64,000 bases of DNA. Source: Paenibacillus sp. D2_2 (GTDB lineage Bacteria; Bacillota; Bacilli; Paenibacillales; Paenibacillaceae). A program made the position numbers and the translations under genes. The stretch covers positions 2,760,501-2,824,500 of the forward strand of contig NZ_CP133605.1 in the NCBI RefSeq assembly GCF_031199965.1. Reading direction: 5' to 3'. Below the pieces are notes generated by a model. That model did not search any database. It saw only the letters and a program-made list of their open reading frames with translations, and was not told where the DNA came from. Positions 1 to 10,322 of this stretch are shown here, in pieces; position 1 is the stretch's first letter, and the number at the start of each line of letters is the position of its first letter.

Positions 1-941
1 TTATGGTTCGTGAATCAAAGATTCGGCATGTTTATACATTTTAATAGCGCTACTTTCCAGTTCGCAGATACGGAGATGAAAGACTGGGAATATGGATACG
101 AGAATCATGATGAGCCGCGGAGGTTCCCGTTCGATCCGTCAGAATGGAATCCGGACCAATTAGATTGTACGCAATGGGCACAAGCAGCCAAAGCCGCGGG
201 AATGCGCTTCGCTGCCTTGACGGCCAAGCATCATGAAGGCTTCAGCTTATGGCCAACACAGTATACGGAGCACTGTATTCGAAATGCAACCAGCCAAAGG
301 GATGTCGTTAAGGAATATCTTGACGCGTTCAAGCAGGAGGGAATTGAGGCGGGCCTTTATTTCTCGATGCTTGACCTGCACCACAAAATCGGCCGTAAGA
401 AATGCACCCTTGAAGATAAACAGTTCATTAAAAATCAAATCGAAGAATTGCTGACAGGTTATGGCGACATTCCATTTCTCATCATTGACGGCTGGAACGC
501 CCATTGGGGGGACCGAAGTACGAGGATCTTCCTTTCGAAGAAATAAATGAATTCGTGAAAGGATTTCAACCCAATTGCCTCCTGATGAATATAAGCTGTG
601 AGTCCAATCTAGATCATACCGATATCGTATTCTACGAAAATGCTGCCGGACAGGAGATTGATGATTCTTTCGAGGGGCCGGGAGCTAGCTGTAATATTTT
701 GACGGATACATGGTTCTGGAGAGCATCGGATACGACGATGGATCTTAAAACGACGGATTGGGTCTTAGACAAAACACTTGATGCGAACAGCCATAACGTG
801 ACTTTCTTATTAAATGGCGCGCCAAATCAGCATGGACTGCTGGACACTAATATCACCCGACGGTTTAAAGAAATCGGAGAAAGATACAGTAAGTCAGAGG
901 ATCTGGTAACAATTCCTTCGAATTGGTTACATCGACCGTAA
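1..941 (+). pseudogene. Alpha-L-fucosidase (GH29), 5'-truncated by the window and frameshifted
   Basis: Hydrolyses terminal alpha-L-fucose from glycans. The visible protein begins inside the catalytic domain: the GH29 opening FGMFIHF lies at about 22-42, followed by TAKHHEGF and LIIDGW blocks typical of the family barrel. The frame is broken at the G6 run at 506-511; the upstream frame ends IIDGWNAHWG and the next frame continues GPKYEDLPFEE to a stop at 941. Restoring one G joins them, so one base is missing. The reading frame is open back to base 1, so the true start lies outside the window. The protein ends in the family's usual C-terminal part of the barrel (NGAPNQHGLL). It converges on an AraC regulator and shares a bidirectional terminator with it. 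Family call is firm; whether the gene is really broken is doubtful, see the homopolymer finding. Confidence 0.85.
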
Positions 942-965
942 ATGAACCGAAACGATAACGAATAT

Positions 966-1002
966 AAAAGCGCTTGTTCATTCAATTGGACAAGCGCTTT
1001 TA
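966..1002. terminator. Bidirectional Rho-independent terminator
   Basis: A perfect 12-bp inverted repeat (aaaagcgcttgt / acaagcgctttt) with a 12-nt loop, A-rich on one flank and T-rich on the other, sits between two convergent genes and can stop transcription from both sides. Confidence 0.85.
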
Positions 1003-1028
1003 CCCGTATGATGGATACTCAGAACTGT

Positions 1029-1907
1029 TTAATCCATTTCAATAAACTGGTACCGCTTACGGTATGCTCCTGGCGTAAAGGAAGTGTGACGTTTAAATAG
1101 ACGCGTGAAATAGTTATTGTCGCTGAACCCGCATCGTGAGCCGATTTGAATGATTGACAGTTCTGAATGTGCTAATAGCTGTTTTGCACGTTCGATCTGA
1201 AGATGATGCCTATATTGCATGGGACTCATGCCCGAATACTGCTTCAAGCAGCGGGCTAAATAATCGAAGTGGTAATGTAGGTCATTTTCCATTCCTGTAG
1301 AGTCGAAGGGTTGTTCCAAATGTTCAGTCAAATAGGCAGCGACTTGCTCCCCTAGAGAAAGAGAGCGGGCTTGTGGACTGTGGTTTCGCATACTGTATTG
1401 CAGTTCTAAAAGAAATCGGCCGAATAATATTTGTAGCTCGTAGGATCGCGATGCAGATAGCATGCTAAGCACATGTAACATTTCCGTAAGCATCGGCAGA
1501 ATTGAGCGCAAATCGATGGTCGTAAATTTCGGAATATCTACCATACCTGGATGAACCTCGATATCCTGGTCCGTTCGATTGAGCAAAGGCTGTGGCCAGT
1601 TTGTTTTGTCGATCAAGGCAGGCGGAGGCGATCCTGGATACTGAAAATGAATCCAATATACTTCCGTCTCGGTATCGGTCGGCCGGTATCCACGATGTAT
1701 CTTCCCAGGCTCAAGGACCAAGAGCATGCCTTCTTTGATGTCATATGGAATCCCGTCTTCTTCCATGTAGAGCGTACCTTTCACGCAGATAATGATATCG
1801 AATGCCCCTAATTGACGCTTCGCATGTACAATCCCTGGCGGCCATAGTGTATGGCCAACAGTGGCGATCATAGGAGGGGGCGGAACATGAAGTTCAAGTA
1901 CAAGCAT
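1029..1907 (-). CDS. AraC-family transcriptional regulator with N-terminal cupin
   Basis: 292-residue DNA-binding regulator. Residues about 10-110 form a cupin-like sensing domain (GTLYMEEDG, EGMLLVLEPG, HRGYR). The C-terminal 100 residues hold the paired AraC helix-turn-helix, ending in the family signature around CGFSDNNYFTRLFKRH and FTPGAYRKRY. AraC proteins of this build in Paenibacillus usually sense a sugar and activate adjacent carbohydrate genes. The convergent fucosidase is the obvious candidate target, but that is inference from position. The start ATG follows a GGTGATC ribosome site. Family is certain; ligand unknown. Confidence 0.92.
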   Translation of the reverse strand: MLVLELHVPPPPMIATVGHTLWPPGIVHAKRQLGAFDIIICVKGTLYMEEDGIPYDIKEGMLLVLEPGKIHRGYRPTDTETEVYWIHFQYPGSPPPALIDKTNWPQPLLNRTDQDIEVHPGMVDIPKFTTIDLRSILPMLTEMLHVLSMLSASRSYELQILFGRFLLELQYSMRNHSPQARSLSLGEQVAAYLTEHLEQPFDSTGMENDLHYHFDYLARCLKQYSGMSPMQYRHHLQIERAKQLLAHSELSIIQIGSRCGFSDNNYFTRLFKRHTSFTPGAYRKRYQFIEMD

Positions 1908-2113
1908 ATCGGATCACCTATAGAATAGAATGTTGAAATTGTACTATAAATCGATTGTACTGTCAGCATGGATCGGCAGGTCAGTGGCTATGCTTTTTTT
2001 CAATTGTTGATGTAAAAGGTAGTATCCTTGAAAAAGGAACTTATATCTAAACCTCGAATATCTAATGTAATCGGATAGCTATAAACTTGATAATAGACAG
2101 GAGTTAGATCCAA

Positions 2114-2461
2114 ATGATAAAAGGTTTCGGAGGAATATTTTGGAGAACTAAAAATCTCGAAGTAATAAAAAAATGGTACAGTGAAGTATTGAAGATTGAA
2201 ATAGGAGATTGGAATGGGGCTGTGATAAAACCCCAATTAGGAAATGAGACTATCTTTTCTTTCTTTACAGAGAATGATAGTTACTTTCCAGCAGACCAAC
2301 AAGTGATGTTAAATTTCCAAGTAGATAATCTATACGAGACTATTAAGCATCTTGAACATCTTGGTATTCCTCTTGCGAAGAAAGAAGAGATTAGTGAGTT
2401 TGGAAAGTTCATTTGGATTGAAGATCCTGATGGCCGACTGATCGAACTTTGGGAGAAATAA
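2114..2461 (+). CDS. VOC-superfamily (glyoxalase/bleomycin-resistance-like) protein
   Basis: 115 residues, the usual size for a single vicinal-oxygen-chelate domain. The N-terminal half opens GFGGIFWRTKNLE-, the common metal or ligand-site strand region, and the C-terminal half ends in IEDPDGRLIELWE, the family's closing motif with the terminal Glu that often binds metal. Substrate cannot be read: relatives include glyoxalases, dioxygenases and antibiotic-binding proteins. It stands alone between two minus-strand genes and is closed by a hairpin terminator. Confidence 0.88.
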   Translation: MIKGFGGIFWRTKNLEVIKKWYSEVLKIEIGDWNGAVIKPQLGNETIFSFFTENDSYFPADQQVMLNFQVDNLYETIKHLEHLGIPLAKKEEISEFGKFIWIEDPDGRLIELWEK

Positions 2462-2475
2462 CGAGATGAAGCAAA

Positions 2476-2509
2476 AACGCGGCTACTGACATAGATCAGC
2501 AGTCGCGTT
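2476..2509. terminator. Hairpin terminator after the VOC gene
   Basis: Imperfect inverted repeat aacgcggctactga / tcagcagtcgcgtt with a 6-nt loop, 15 bases after the VOC stop and just beyond the 3' end of the convergent methyltransferase gene. The T-tract is poor on both sides. Confidence 0.6.
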
Positions 2510-2525
2510 GTGCTTACGAGGGGTA

Positions 2526-3338
2526 CTATAGTTTTCTGGCTTTGATTACAAAAGTTACAGGAAGCATCTTTGCTTTGTTTGCAAAATCGTTGTTATCGTC
2601 GCATGATTGTATTATTTCATCATCAGATTGCTCAATCATCTGCTCAATGACAAATCCCGCTTTGGAGAGCGCATTCACATAGGTTGATAGTTTACGATCC
2701 GATAAGGTCAGCGTACTTTCGCCAAGAGATACTGAGTACCAAGATTCATCGAAATAATTCTTTTTAAAAACAAGCTTATTATCTTCTACAGCAACACATT
2801 TGTGTATAGGGTGAGACCAACTGAAAATAAATACACCATCTTTTTTAAGGTAAGAAGCGATTCTGCTAAAAGTACCCTCAAGGTCGGTGGTCCAGCCTAT
2901 AGCATAAACCGAATAAACAAAATCAAAATAATCCTCTGGTATGCCACATTCATCTTCCATAGGAGAACAGATCAATTGTGCCGAAAGACCGCACGCGGTC
3001 AAATGCTGCCTTGTCTTTTCGATTTGGTTCTCTGATATATCCGTACCCCATAGTTCAGCTGCATTGCGTTCCCCTAGATATTGCAAGGATTGACCACTTC
3101 CACAGCCGATCTCCAGCATCTTCTTTCCCGAGACATCACCAAATAATTGGCAGTTTTCTTCTGTGACAAATGCTCCATAGAGAGGAAGCGAGGTTGCTCC
3201 TAAGATGTCACTTCCTTTTGTGTCCCAAAATAAGCTGTTTGTTTGGTGAACAACATTCTTATCCATGTCGACCGAGATGGCGACGCCAGCCTCGCCACCA
3301 CCAATAATGTTTGGTCTATTCGCAGAATCCTTGTCCAT
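2526..3338 (-). CDS. Class I SAM-dependent methyltransferase
   Basis: Transfers a methyl group from S-adenosylmethionine to an unknown substrate. Motif I is MLEIGCGSGQSLQYLG and the acidic end of beta-2 is WGTDIS; motif IV region FDFVYSVYAIGW and FSWSHPIHK follow. The C-terminal extension is like those of small-molecule methyltransferases. I start at ATG 3338 (MDKDSANRP) because GGGGAGAG lies 8 bases upstream; an in-frame start at 3389 would add 17 residues with no ribosome site. That gives 270 residues. Neighbours give no pathway. Confidence 0.85.
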   Translation of the reverse strand: MDKDSANRPNIIGGGEAGVAISVDMDKNVVHQTNSLFWDTKGSDILGATSLPLYGAFVTEENCQLFGDVSGKKMLEIGCGSGQSLQYLGERNAAELWGTDISENQIEKTRQHLTACGLSAQLICSPMEDECGIPEDYFDFVYSVYAIGWTTDLEGTFSRIASYLKKDGVFIFSWSHPIHKCVAVEDNKLVFKKNYFDESWYSVSLGESTLTLSDRKLSTYVNALSKAGFVIEQMIEQSDDEIIQSCDDNNDFANKAKMLPVTFVIKARKL

Positions 3339-3606
3339 GCAGACACTCTCCCCGAAAATAAATAATATGAGTCTAGACGTATATCCCAACTTGCTCTTTA
3401 ACCCAATAACACATATAAAATACGAACACGTGTACTATTCATTCCATGATAATGTACCATTTTCCTATTAATAAATCCACGTAAAATATTCCATATATCG
3501 TCCATCGAAAATAGTAAAAAGAACTAAAGTAAAATCAAAAAATTGATATTGAGCTACAACGGGGTTCAATTATGATTAAGATAACGACCCAGAAGGAGTG
3601 GATAGA

Positions 3607-4991
3607 ATGAGTACTTGCAAAGTCATTGTCACAAGACCGAAAGTAATCGACGATGTTCTGGTTAACCCTGGAATCGGATTTATGACCTTTCAACGTTTTA
3701 ATGGAGACAAGTTGAACGAAGGGAAAGGTTGGACAGAGGGGTTTCCAATTGTATATCAAGACTTTGATGGAAACTTGGAAAATGAAAATCATCCAATGAC
3801 TTCGATTGCTTATTTCAGAATCTACTGGAAATACATAGAGCAGGAAAAAGGTAGCTATAATTGGGAGCTCATTGACAAGGCACTCGAGACGACCCGTGCG
3901 CGCAAACAAACGCTAATGCTTCGAATAGCCCCATATGGTGCAAACGATGAAGAAATGTCCCCGCTTGGTACCGAGAATTGCTAGGGAAACCAGCTGAAAA
4001 GTTTGATGGGCCCGGTTGGATGGTGGATGCGGAAGACCCGACTTATGCCGAATATTTCGGAGGTTTTATCCGTGCTTTAGGAAGAAGATACGACGGTCAC
4101 CCGGATATGGAAAGCGTCGATCTGTCCATTGTAGGCTCCTGGGGTGAAGGTATCGGTTCGAATTTATTAACTCGTACAACTAGAGAGGCGCTGGTGGATG
4201 CGTATACGGATTCCTTCAAAGAAACACCTCTAGTGATGCTGCTGACCGATAAGAATACGAACAGTTATGGTTTGTCCAAAGCCAATGTGGGCTGGCGTGT
4301 TGATTGTCTGGGAGATGTGTGTGGCAAAGCATGGGAGTTTTCTGATGACTGGTCGCATATGAACGATTATTATCCGCAGCAACTCATACGCTCAGGCATG
4401 CAGGAAGCGTGGAAGAAAGCCCCCGTTTCGTTGGAGGTGTGCTGGGTAGTTCAGCACTGGAAGGATAAGGGGTGGGATATAGATTACATTATTGATCAAT
4501 CGTTGAAATGGCATATTTCATCCTTTAACGCAAAGTCTTCACCGATCCCCAAAGAATGGGAGTCCAACGTGAATCGTTGGCTTAATAAAATGGGTTATCG
4601 CCTGGCATTACGTAAATTTTCGTTCCCTGAGACGGTAAAACCGGGTGGTAAGCTTGCGTTTGCTTCTTGGTGGGAGAATCTAGGTGTCGCTCCATGCTAC
4701 AAGAAATTCCCTTTGGCGCTGAGACTTAAAAACGATCAATCAACCCAAGTATTCATCACGGAAGCCAATATTAGCGAGTGGCTCCCCGGAGACAGTCTTT
4801 TCGATAGTGCCGTATGGATTCCGGCAGATTTGCCATTGGGGAATTATCAGCTTGAGATTGCTATTTTATATGGGCATACCCATCAGCCTGCCATACAACT
4901 GGCCAATACCGGAAGACAACCGGACGGTTGGTATTTGCTTGGCAACGTGGAAGTGCAGCTTGAACTTGAATCGCCTGATGTGATCGAATAG
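3607..4991 (+). pseudogene. DUF4832 / glycoside-hydrolase-like protein, frameshifted
   Basis: Probable carbohydrate-active enzyme: an N-terminal barrel-like region (NPGIGFMTFQRFNG, then IAYFRIYWKYIEQEKG) resembling GH42-type families, and a C-terminal DUF4832 beta-sandwich (from about KMGYRLALRKFSFPE to the end). The first frame runs 3607-3984, the second to 4991; restoring one base in the A/C-rich stretch at about 3946-3958 yields ENVPAWYRELLGKP, matching the family. ATG 3607 has AAGGAG 8 bases upstream. Full length would be about 461 residues, normal for the family. Substrate is unknown; DUF4832 proteins usually accompany plant-polysaccharide degradation. One missing base, so possibly intact in the organism. 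Confidence 0.78.
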
Positions 4992-5100
4992 CTTCTGGGG
5001 GCTTATTTATTGGAGAGCCTTCCAACCTTCGTTGACAGAGGCCCGCTTAACTATTAAGGTTATGAGGGATACAAGGTCATATATTTATTGGAGGATTTTT

Positions 5101-5409
5101 ATGAATCAACGTTTTCAAATTACGAGATCCATGCAACCAAACTCTAGCGATCAAGAGATTTCATTGGAAGAATGCCAAGCTTATTTTTCATCCAAAGCTG
5201 ACTTTATTTATCAGACGGTGCTGACTGTAAAAGGTGAGGAAAGCACCATGTCTATACCGGGAGATTTCTTTATGTGGAAACATGGAGAAGTTCTTATTCC
5301 ATTCAGACACTATATGGGAGATCTGTATGTTGCCGTTTCCCATCAAGATGTCGTACCCCTCATGATGGAAATTGCTACTGATCTTCATGCAGATATAGTG
5401 GAAGGATAA
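5101..5409 (+). CDS. Small conserved hypothetical protein
   Basis: 102 residues, no signal peptide or membrane segment. I recognise no domain. It has a mixed acidic composition with a mid-protein GDFFMWKHGEVLIPFRHYMGDLYVAVS stretch that looks like beta-sheet. ATG 5101 is preferred over upstream in-frame codons because GGAGG is 7 bases before it. It is followed at once by a strong terminator, so it is a single-gene unit. Function not assignable. Confidence 0.65.
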   Translation: MNQRFQITRSMQPNSSDQEISLEECQAYFSSKADFIYQTVLTVKGEESTMSIPGDFFMWKHGEVLIPFRHYMGDLYVAVSHQDVVPLMMEIATDLHADIVEG

Positions 5410-5416
5410 TCGATTG

Positions 5417-5441
5417 AGCCGCGATCATCGCGGCTTTTTTG
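5417..5441 (+). terminator. Rho-independent terminator
   Basis: agccgcgat / atcgcggct hairpin followed by a T6 run, 8 bases after the preceding stop codon. Confidence 0.88.
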
Positions 5442-5534
5442 TTGTAAAGATATAAGTTCTTTAGGTTAGAGCTTCCAGTATATCTTAGGCAAGGTGATTG
5501 GTATGATAAACATAAACTATGGGGGTACAATAAA

Positions 5535-6260
5535 ATGGATACATCAAACGATATAGTGGCTGAACTGCGTACATATACGGCGACACATGCATCACACTCC
5601 CATAAACATGCCCATCTAATTATGTCACTGCACGGAGAGCTTGTGGTCAAAAACGGAACGAATCAGCATCTGGTGAACGAGCAAACATTGCTATTTGTTC
5701 CGCCCAACCTAGAGCATCATTTTTACTCGACGGTACGTAATGAGTTTTTAGTACTAGATATTCCTAGCGGGTTGGTTTCAGTAAGTGAGATACTGGGTAT
5801 AGGTATTAGCTGCAAGGCTATCACTGTAAATAATCAATGGAAAGGTATCCAATTTCTTATTCTACAAGAGATGGAGCATCAGTATTCTCACGCGGCACTC
5901 AGAGATTTATTTCCTTATATTAACCGCTGCCTGCAACAGAAGAGGAGTATGCCAAGGTCAATTCGTTATATTCATGAACATTATGATGAGCCAATTACGG
6001 TTCAAAAACTTGCTGAGTATGAACATTACAATCCCACTTATTATTCTGAATGGTTTATGAAGGAGACGGGGAAATCTCCTTCCTCCTATATACAGGAAGT
6101 GAGATTAAATGAGGCCAAGAAGCTGTTGCGAAGCAGTGATATACCTATACTACATATTGCGATTCAAGTAGGGTTTGGGCATCAGTCTTCATTGACACGC
6201 TTATTTGTGAAGCATGAACAATTGACACCAAGTCAATACCGTAAGGAGTATAAGAACTAG
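5535..6260 (+). CDS. AraC-family transcriptional regulator
   Basis: 241 residues. The N-terminal cupin carries HSHKHAHLIMSLHGE and PPNLEHHF, His-rich beta strands typical of the AraC-binding cupin. The C-terminal double helix-turn-helix (RYIHEHYDEPITVQKLAEY ... VGFGHQSSLTRLFVKH ... TPSQYRKEY) is complete. A short form with a small sensing domain, as in the YdeC-type cupin regulators. A run of five G lies 10 bases before the ATG. No neighbouring target is obvious; csaA follows but with its own signals. Confidence 0.9.
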   Translation: MDTSNDIVAELRTYTATHASHSHKHAHLIMSLHGELVVKNGTNQHLVNEQTLLFVPPNLEHHFYSTVRNEFLVLDIPSGLVSVSEILGIGISCKAITVNNQWKGIQFLILQEMEHQYSHAALRDLFPYINRCLQQKRSMPRSIRYIHEHYDEPITVQKLAEYEHYNPTYYSEWFMKETGKSPSSYIQEVRLNEAKKLLRSSDIPILHIAIQVGFGHQSSLTRLFVKHEQLTPSQYRKEYKN

Positions 6261-6403
6261 CCGCTTACATCTGTCATCCGGTCAAAATGATCTGACGTTT
6301 AGATAAATCTTCGAGAATATAAATATGTAAAATTAAATACTAGTTGCTAATCGAATAGATGAAAACCGTTGCTGCTCATGATGCGAAAATGGAGGGAACA
6401 AAG

Positions 6404-6733
6404 ATGGCAAAAATTGAAGATTTTTTAGAACTAGACTTACGTATCGGTACGATTATAGAAGCAAAACCATTCCCAGAAGCGAGGAAGCCGGCGATTAAAC
6501 TTATGATTGATTTTGGCGAACTCGGGATCAAGCATTCTTCTGCTCAGATAACACGTAGATATGAACCGGAACAACTAGTTGGCGCCCAAGTGGTAGGTAT
6601 CGTTAATTTCCCGCCAAGACGTATAGCAGGGTTTAAATCTGAGGTATTGGTGCTCGGCGGGACTCCCGAGGAAGGTGATGTAGTCCTGTTAAAGCCTGAT
6701 GTACCTATTGCAAATGGCACACCGATTGCCTAG
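6404..6733 (+). CDS. csaA: CsaA, chaperone-like tRNA-binding protein
   Basis: 109 residues, the family's length (about 110). It is a single OB-fold tRNA-binding domain: [21 protein letters not shown] at the N-terminus, SSAQIT in the middle and [22 protein letters not shown] toward the C-terminus are hallmark blocks. In B. subtilis CsaA is a dimer with chaperone activity linked to secretion, and binds tRNA. The start ATG 6404 has GGAGG 8 bases upstream; a longer frame from 6359 is not needed. Terminator follows at 6795. Confidence 0.93.
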   Translation: MAKIEDFLELDLRIGTIIEAKPFPEARKPAIKLMIDFGELGIKHSSAQITRRYEPEQLVGAQVVGIVNFPPRRIAGFKSEVLVLGGTPEEGDVVLLKPDVPIANGTPIA

Positions 6734-6794
6734 TAATGCTTTATAGCTGTGAGTAGGTAGGAAATCTTGGATGACAGGAGCATTTACTCATATA

Positions 6795-6824
6795 AAAAGT
6801 CGCGGATAACGCGACTTTTTTTGT
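6795..6824 (+). terminator. Rho-independent terminator after csaA
   Basis: aaagtcgcg / cgcgacttt stem with a short loop and a T7 run. The same GTCGCG-type hairpin recurs after several genes in this window. Confidence 0.85.
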
Positions 6825-6944
6825 TTTTACGATATAGAGGTGTTGAATTAAAAGTTTTTTTCAGGTTAGATATAATAAGAGTACTATTTGTGGTAAATCA
6901 TCAGACGAAGAATGAATATATTTCAAATAAAGGAATGTATATAA

Positions 6945-7795
6945 ATGAATCAAAAAAAAATAAACGTCATTTTAGCAGCACATAAGTTATTCAAAGACAA
7001 GGGATATATTGAAACTTCAATTCTTGACATCGTAAAAGAAAGTAATACATCACGAGGTACTTTCTATAATTATTTCTCTTCAAAAGCAGAATTACTTGTT
7101 GAGATGAATCAATATTTTGAAGACTTATTAAATCAAGAGCGTACACTTTTCACCATTAACTATCAGCAAGGTGATTCAGTTCAACTATTGCGAGAAATTT
7201 TATACCTTACCAAAAAAGAGAACTGGAAAATAAATTAGGGCGAATTATGTCCGAGGCTGCTGGAGAAAAGGAAGTTAATATTTCAGAATATATTGAAACC
7301 TTAAAGAAGAATAGAGCATATTGGCTTCACGACTATGTGAATCAAGCGTTTGGAGAGATCTATCCTAATGCAACATGGAATGCTGCAATAATGCTTGAAT
7401 CCATTATTAATAATTATTTAGGATTTAATATCTTAGTCAAAAATCCAAAACCCATAAATCAAGTGATTGATTATGGTTTGGATCAAGTCATGAATTGCTT
7501 AGATAATATGAATCAACATCCTTTGTTTTTACCAAGTGAATGTGAAATTAATGATATGTTATCGAAAGAAGAGCAATTTATTCATGAATCAAATCAATTA
7601 ATCAAGTGGCTCAATCAATCTTTTGCAGACCATACTAATTATCCATTACTGAAAGAATATGTTGAATTATTATTGCGAAATCGTACTCTAATCGATACGA
7701 ATCCGGCACTTGTCGCGCACATCAAGCAACATTTTCTGCAAGAATTACACGAGGTATACCCTGAAATTTCAAATTATATTAAACTCATTGTCTAA
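6945..7795 (+). pseudogene. TetR/AcrR-family repressor, frameshifted
   Basis: Likely repressor of the efflux gene that follows. The N-terminal 50 residues are a TetR helix-turn-helix (AAHKLFKDKGYIETSILDIVKESNTSRGTFYNYFSSKAELL); the rest is an all-helical ligand domain. The first frame stops at 7238, the second runs on to 7795. The A6 run at 7212-7217 lacks one base: restoring it joins LTKK to RELENKLGRIMSEA. The rebuilt protein is about 284 residues. It ends in the stem of a terminator and is followed 112 bases later by a DHA2 pump in the same direction, the usual TetR-pump layout. Confidence 0.82.
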
Positions 7796-7815
7796 AATAG
7801 ACAATGAGTTTTTTG
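7781..7815 (+). terminator. Terminator overlapping the TetR stop codon
   Basis: 13-bp stem aaactcattgtct / agacaatgagttt followed by TTTTTG. The stop codon lies in the left arm. Confidence 0.85.
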
Positions 7816-7906
7816 TTGCTTTTTTAAAATAGCTGTAATATAATTCATACAGTTCTAGAACGTGAATACAAAATTGTACTCTGAGTATATTTAAAGGAGG
7901 ATCATT

Positions 7907-9370
7907 ATGGAGAGAGCGTTACAGCAAACTAAACCAAATTATTTATTAATAGCAAACGTAATGATTGGAGCATTTTTTGCTATTCTATGTAACACACTAA
8001 TGAGTAACGCCATTCCAACCATAATGAAAGCATTTGATGTTGGAGCATCAAGTGCTACCTGGTTAACAACAGGCTATATGTTAGTGAGTGGTATTATCAT
8101 TCCAACATCTGCATTTTTCTTAAATAAATTCTCAATTCGTAATTTGTTCTTGTGGAGTATGGGGTTGTTTACGATTGGAACGATAATTGGTGGTTTTGCT
8201 CCCAATTTTACATTCCTAATAATAGCACGCATTATTCAAGCATGCGGAGGTTCAATCCTATCTCCATTGTTAATGAACTTATTGTACAGCTCGTTCCCAC
8301 CAGAAAAGAGAGGGAAATCAATGGGACTAGTAGGGCTTATATTAATTTTCGCCCCAGCGATTGGCCCTACAATTTCTGGTCTCATTTTAGAGGTTGCATC
8401 ATGGGAATGGTTATTCCATATGATTTGGCCAGTTACCCTTATAATTACAATCATATCGTTTAAAATAATGAAAAAGGATAAAGAAACACAGCCAGGCTCA
8501 TTGGATGTACTTTCTGTTATACTAAGTGCAATTGGATTCGGTGGTATTATTTATGGCTTCAGTACAGCAAGCAAACAAGGCTGGGATTCTTCAATAGTTA
8601 TCATTTGTTTAGTTGCAGGAGTTTTAGGATTAGCGGCTTTTGTAATTCGACAGAACTTTCTAGAAAAACCAATGTTAAACTTTAAAATTTTTCTAAACCC
8701 AAAATATACGTTATCTATTTTGGTGTTAATTACAACTATTTTCGGTATGTACTCGGTCATGATACCTGTCCCGCTATTCATGCAAAACATTCTTGGAATG
8801 ACCGCATTAAAATCGGGTTTAATTATGCTTCCAGGTGCCATGATTATGGGTTTACTTGCACCCATTAATGGTAAGTTATTTGATCGGTTTGGAATTCGTC
8901 CACTTATTTTAGTTGGTTTTCCTTTTATGATTGTAGCATCTGTCATTTTGGGGAATTTAGGATTAGAGACTGCTTCTTGGGTAATTTGTATAACATACGC
9001 CATTCGTTTGATTGGCGTGGGGATGGTTCAGATGCCTCTTCAAACAAACGCACTCAATGCGTTAAAACCAGAAGAAATATCTCATGGTACGGCGATGAAC
9101 AGTACGTTAGGTCAAACCGTTGGGGCAATCACTTCAAGTCTTATCGTTACGTTGATATCAAATCGTACAGTATTTCATGGCAAGGAAATGCTAGAAGAGC
9201 AAAAAGCCAACATGATAGGGATGTCTGCTGACGCGATTCAAAAACTGAAAGAAACAATCTCAATAGACGCCTTTATTGCCGGGAACAATGATACTTTCCT
9301 ATTTTCGATTGTTATCGCAGTGATTGGTTTAGTAGTAGGTTTATGTTTGAAAAGTAAAAAGAAGATCTGA
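7907..9370 (+). CDS. EmrB/QacA-type (DHA2) multidrug MFS transporter
   Basis: 487 residues with 14 predicted membrane segments, the DHA2 proton-drug antiporter build. Visible signatures are ATWLTTGYMLVSG near segment 2, the R-rich motif RIIQACGGSILSPLL and EKRGKSMGLVG in the first half, and FDRFGIRPLILVG in the second. It resembles LmrB-like lincosamide/drug exporters of Bacillales. Strong start: AAAGGAGG 7 bases before the ATG. The TetR gene upstream is the probable local regulator. Substrate range is not readable from sequence. Confidence 0.9.
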   Translation: MERALQQTKPNYLLIANVMIGAFFAILCNTLMSNAIPTIMKAFDVGASSATWLTTGYMLVSGIIIPTSAFFLNKFSIRNLFLWSMGLFTIGTIIGGFAPNFTFLIIARIIQACGGSILSPLLMNLLYSSFPPEKRGKSMGLVGLILIFAPAIGPTISGLILEVASWEWLFHMIWPVTLIITIISFKIMKKDKETQPGSLDVLSVILSAIGFGGIIYGFSTASKQGWDSSIVIICLVAGVLGLAAFVIRQNFLEKPMLNFKIFLNPKYTLSILVLITTIFGMYSVMIPVPLFMQNILGMTALKSGLIMLPGAMIMGLLAPINGKLFDRFGIRPLILVGFPFMIVASVILGNLGLETASWVICITYAIRLIGVGMVQMPLQTNALNALKPEEISHGTAMNSTLGQTVGAITSSLIVTLISNRTVFHGKEMLEEQKANMIGMSADAIQKLKETISIDAFIAGNNDTFLFSIVIAVIGLVVGLCLKSKKKI

Positions 9371-9563
9371 TCTTGATGAGCTTCAATACCGCCTCTCCCG
9401 AAGGAGATGGCCGGAAGCGTTAAGTGAAGTAGGTTGGAAATTATGGCGTTACTAACACATGCTTGAACTAGTTCGTTATGACTATATTACTACTTTCTTC
9501 CTGTTCCATTAAACCTATTACTGTTATTATGTAAAAATAACAAAAAAGGTGAGGAACATAGGC

Positions 9564-10204
9564 ATGGCAAAAAAAATAAATATCATATTATCTTTTCTAA
9601 TAGCAATCATCATTTCGTTCTGCTTAGGCGTGTATTTCTCGCCTGACTTAGGTTTTAATCGGAGTGGATCGACTACAGTCAAGGCAGGGCAACCATTGGC
9701 TGATGCTTATGCTGATAGTGAGCAAACGGAAGATCCTGTAAATAAACCATCAAAGGGAAATGACGAAGAAGAAGTTATATCCGACGCAGATGATCAAATC
9801 GTTGCAGACGAATCGGATGTTACCCAGGTTAAAGCGGAGAATCGTATCAGCGATCCAAGTGAATTCAGATTCGGCGTCAACACCGTGAATGGTATCACTT
9901 TGAGTTGGTGGGTCAATAATTTGACCGACAAAACGATCAACTACTATACTGTGAAACTTAGTACCTTTAATCCTGTAGGAGATCCTTCATATGACCAGCA
10001 CAGCGGTGACAGCACCTTCAAAATACGTTATGTCGGACCAGTCGAGCCCGGGAAGAATTCGGTGTGTTCAGTCGCTTCACCTATCAAGCTACTTTGGATT
10101 CGATTCGTATAGACGAGGTTGAATTGGAATATGCGGATGGTACAAAAGAAAGCATCATCTACAATCGCACGACTTCGGACGATAGTGGACTTGATAGTAG
10201 ATAA
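9564..10204 (+). pseudogene. Membrane-anchored DUF5780-like protein, frameshifted
   Basis: An N-terminal membrane anchor or signal (KKINIILSFLIAIIISFCLGVYF) is followed by a low-complexity acidic linker (about residues 40-95) and a C-terminal beta-sandwich resembling DUF5780/FxLYD extracellular domains: GITLSWWVNNLTDKTINYYTVKL, GDPSYD, GPVEPGKNS. The annotated frame runs off at 10112; shifting at about 10061-10067 (one base missing) gives FSRFTYQATLDSIRIDEVELEYADGT, the expected closing strands, and a stop at 10204. ATG 9564 has GGTGAGG 9 bases upstream. Likely a surface-exposed protein of unknown role. Confidence 0.7.
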
Positions 10205-10322
10205 TGAATGAACTACGCATAGAATGAATCTGCTCATCACATAATACTCCTTGAGGAAACAGTGTTTTTCTCAAACCGTTCAGATAATTGCCGATTCTCA
10301 CGACATGAGGAGGTGTAATGTG

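Noticed and set aside
5032..5100. N-terminal extension of the 5101 gene
   Set aside because: No ribosome site before it, while ATG 5101 has GGAGG at ideal spacing.
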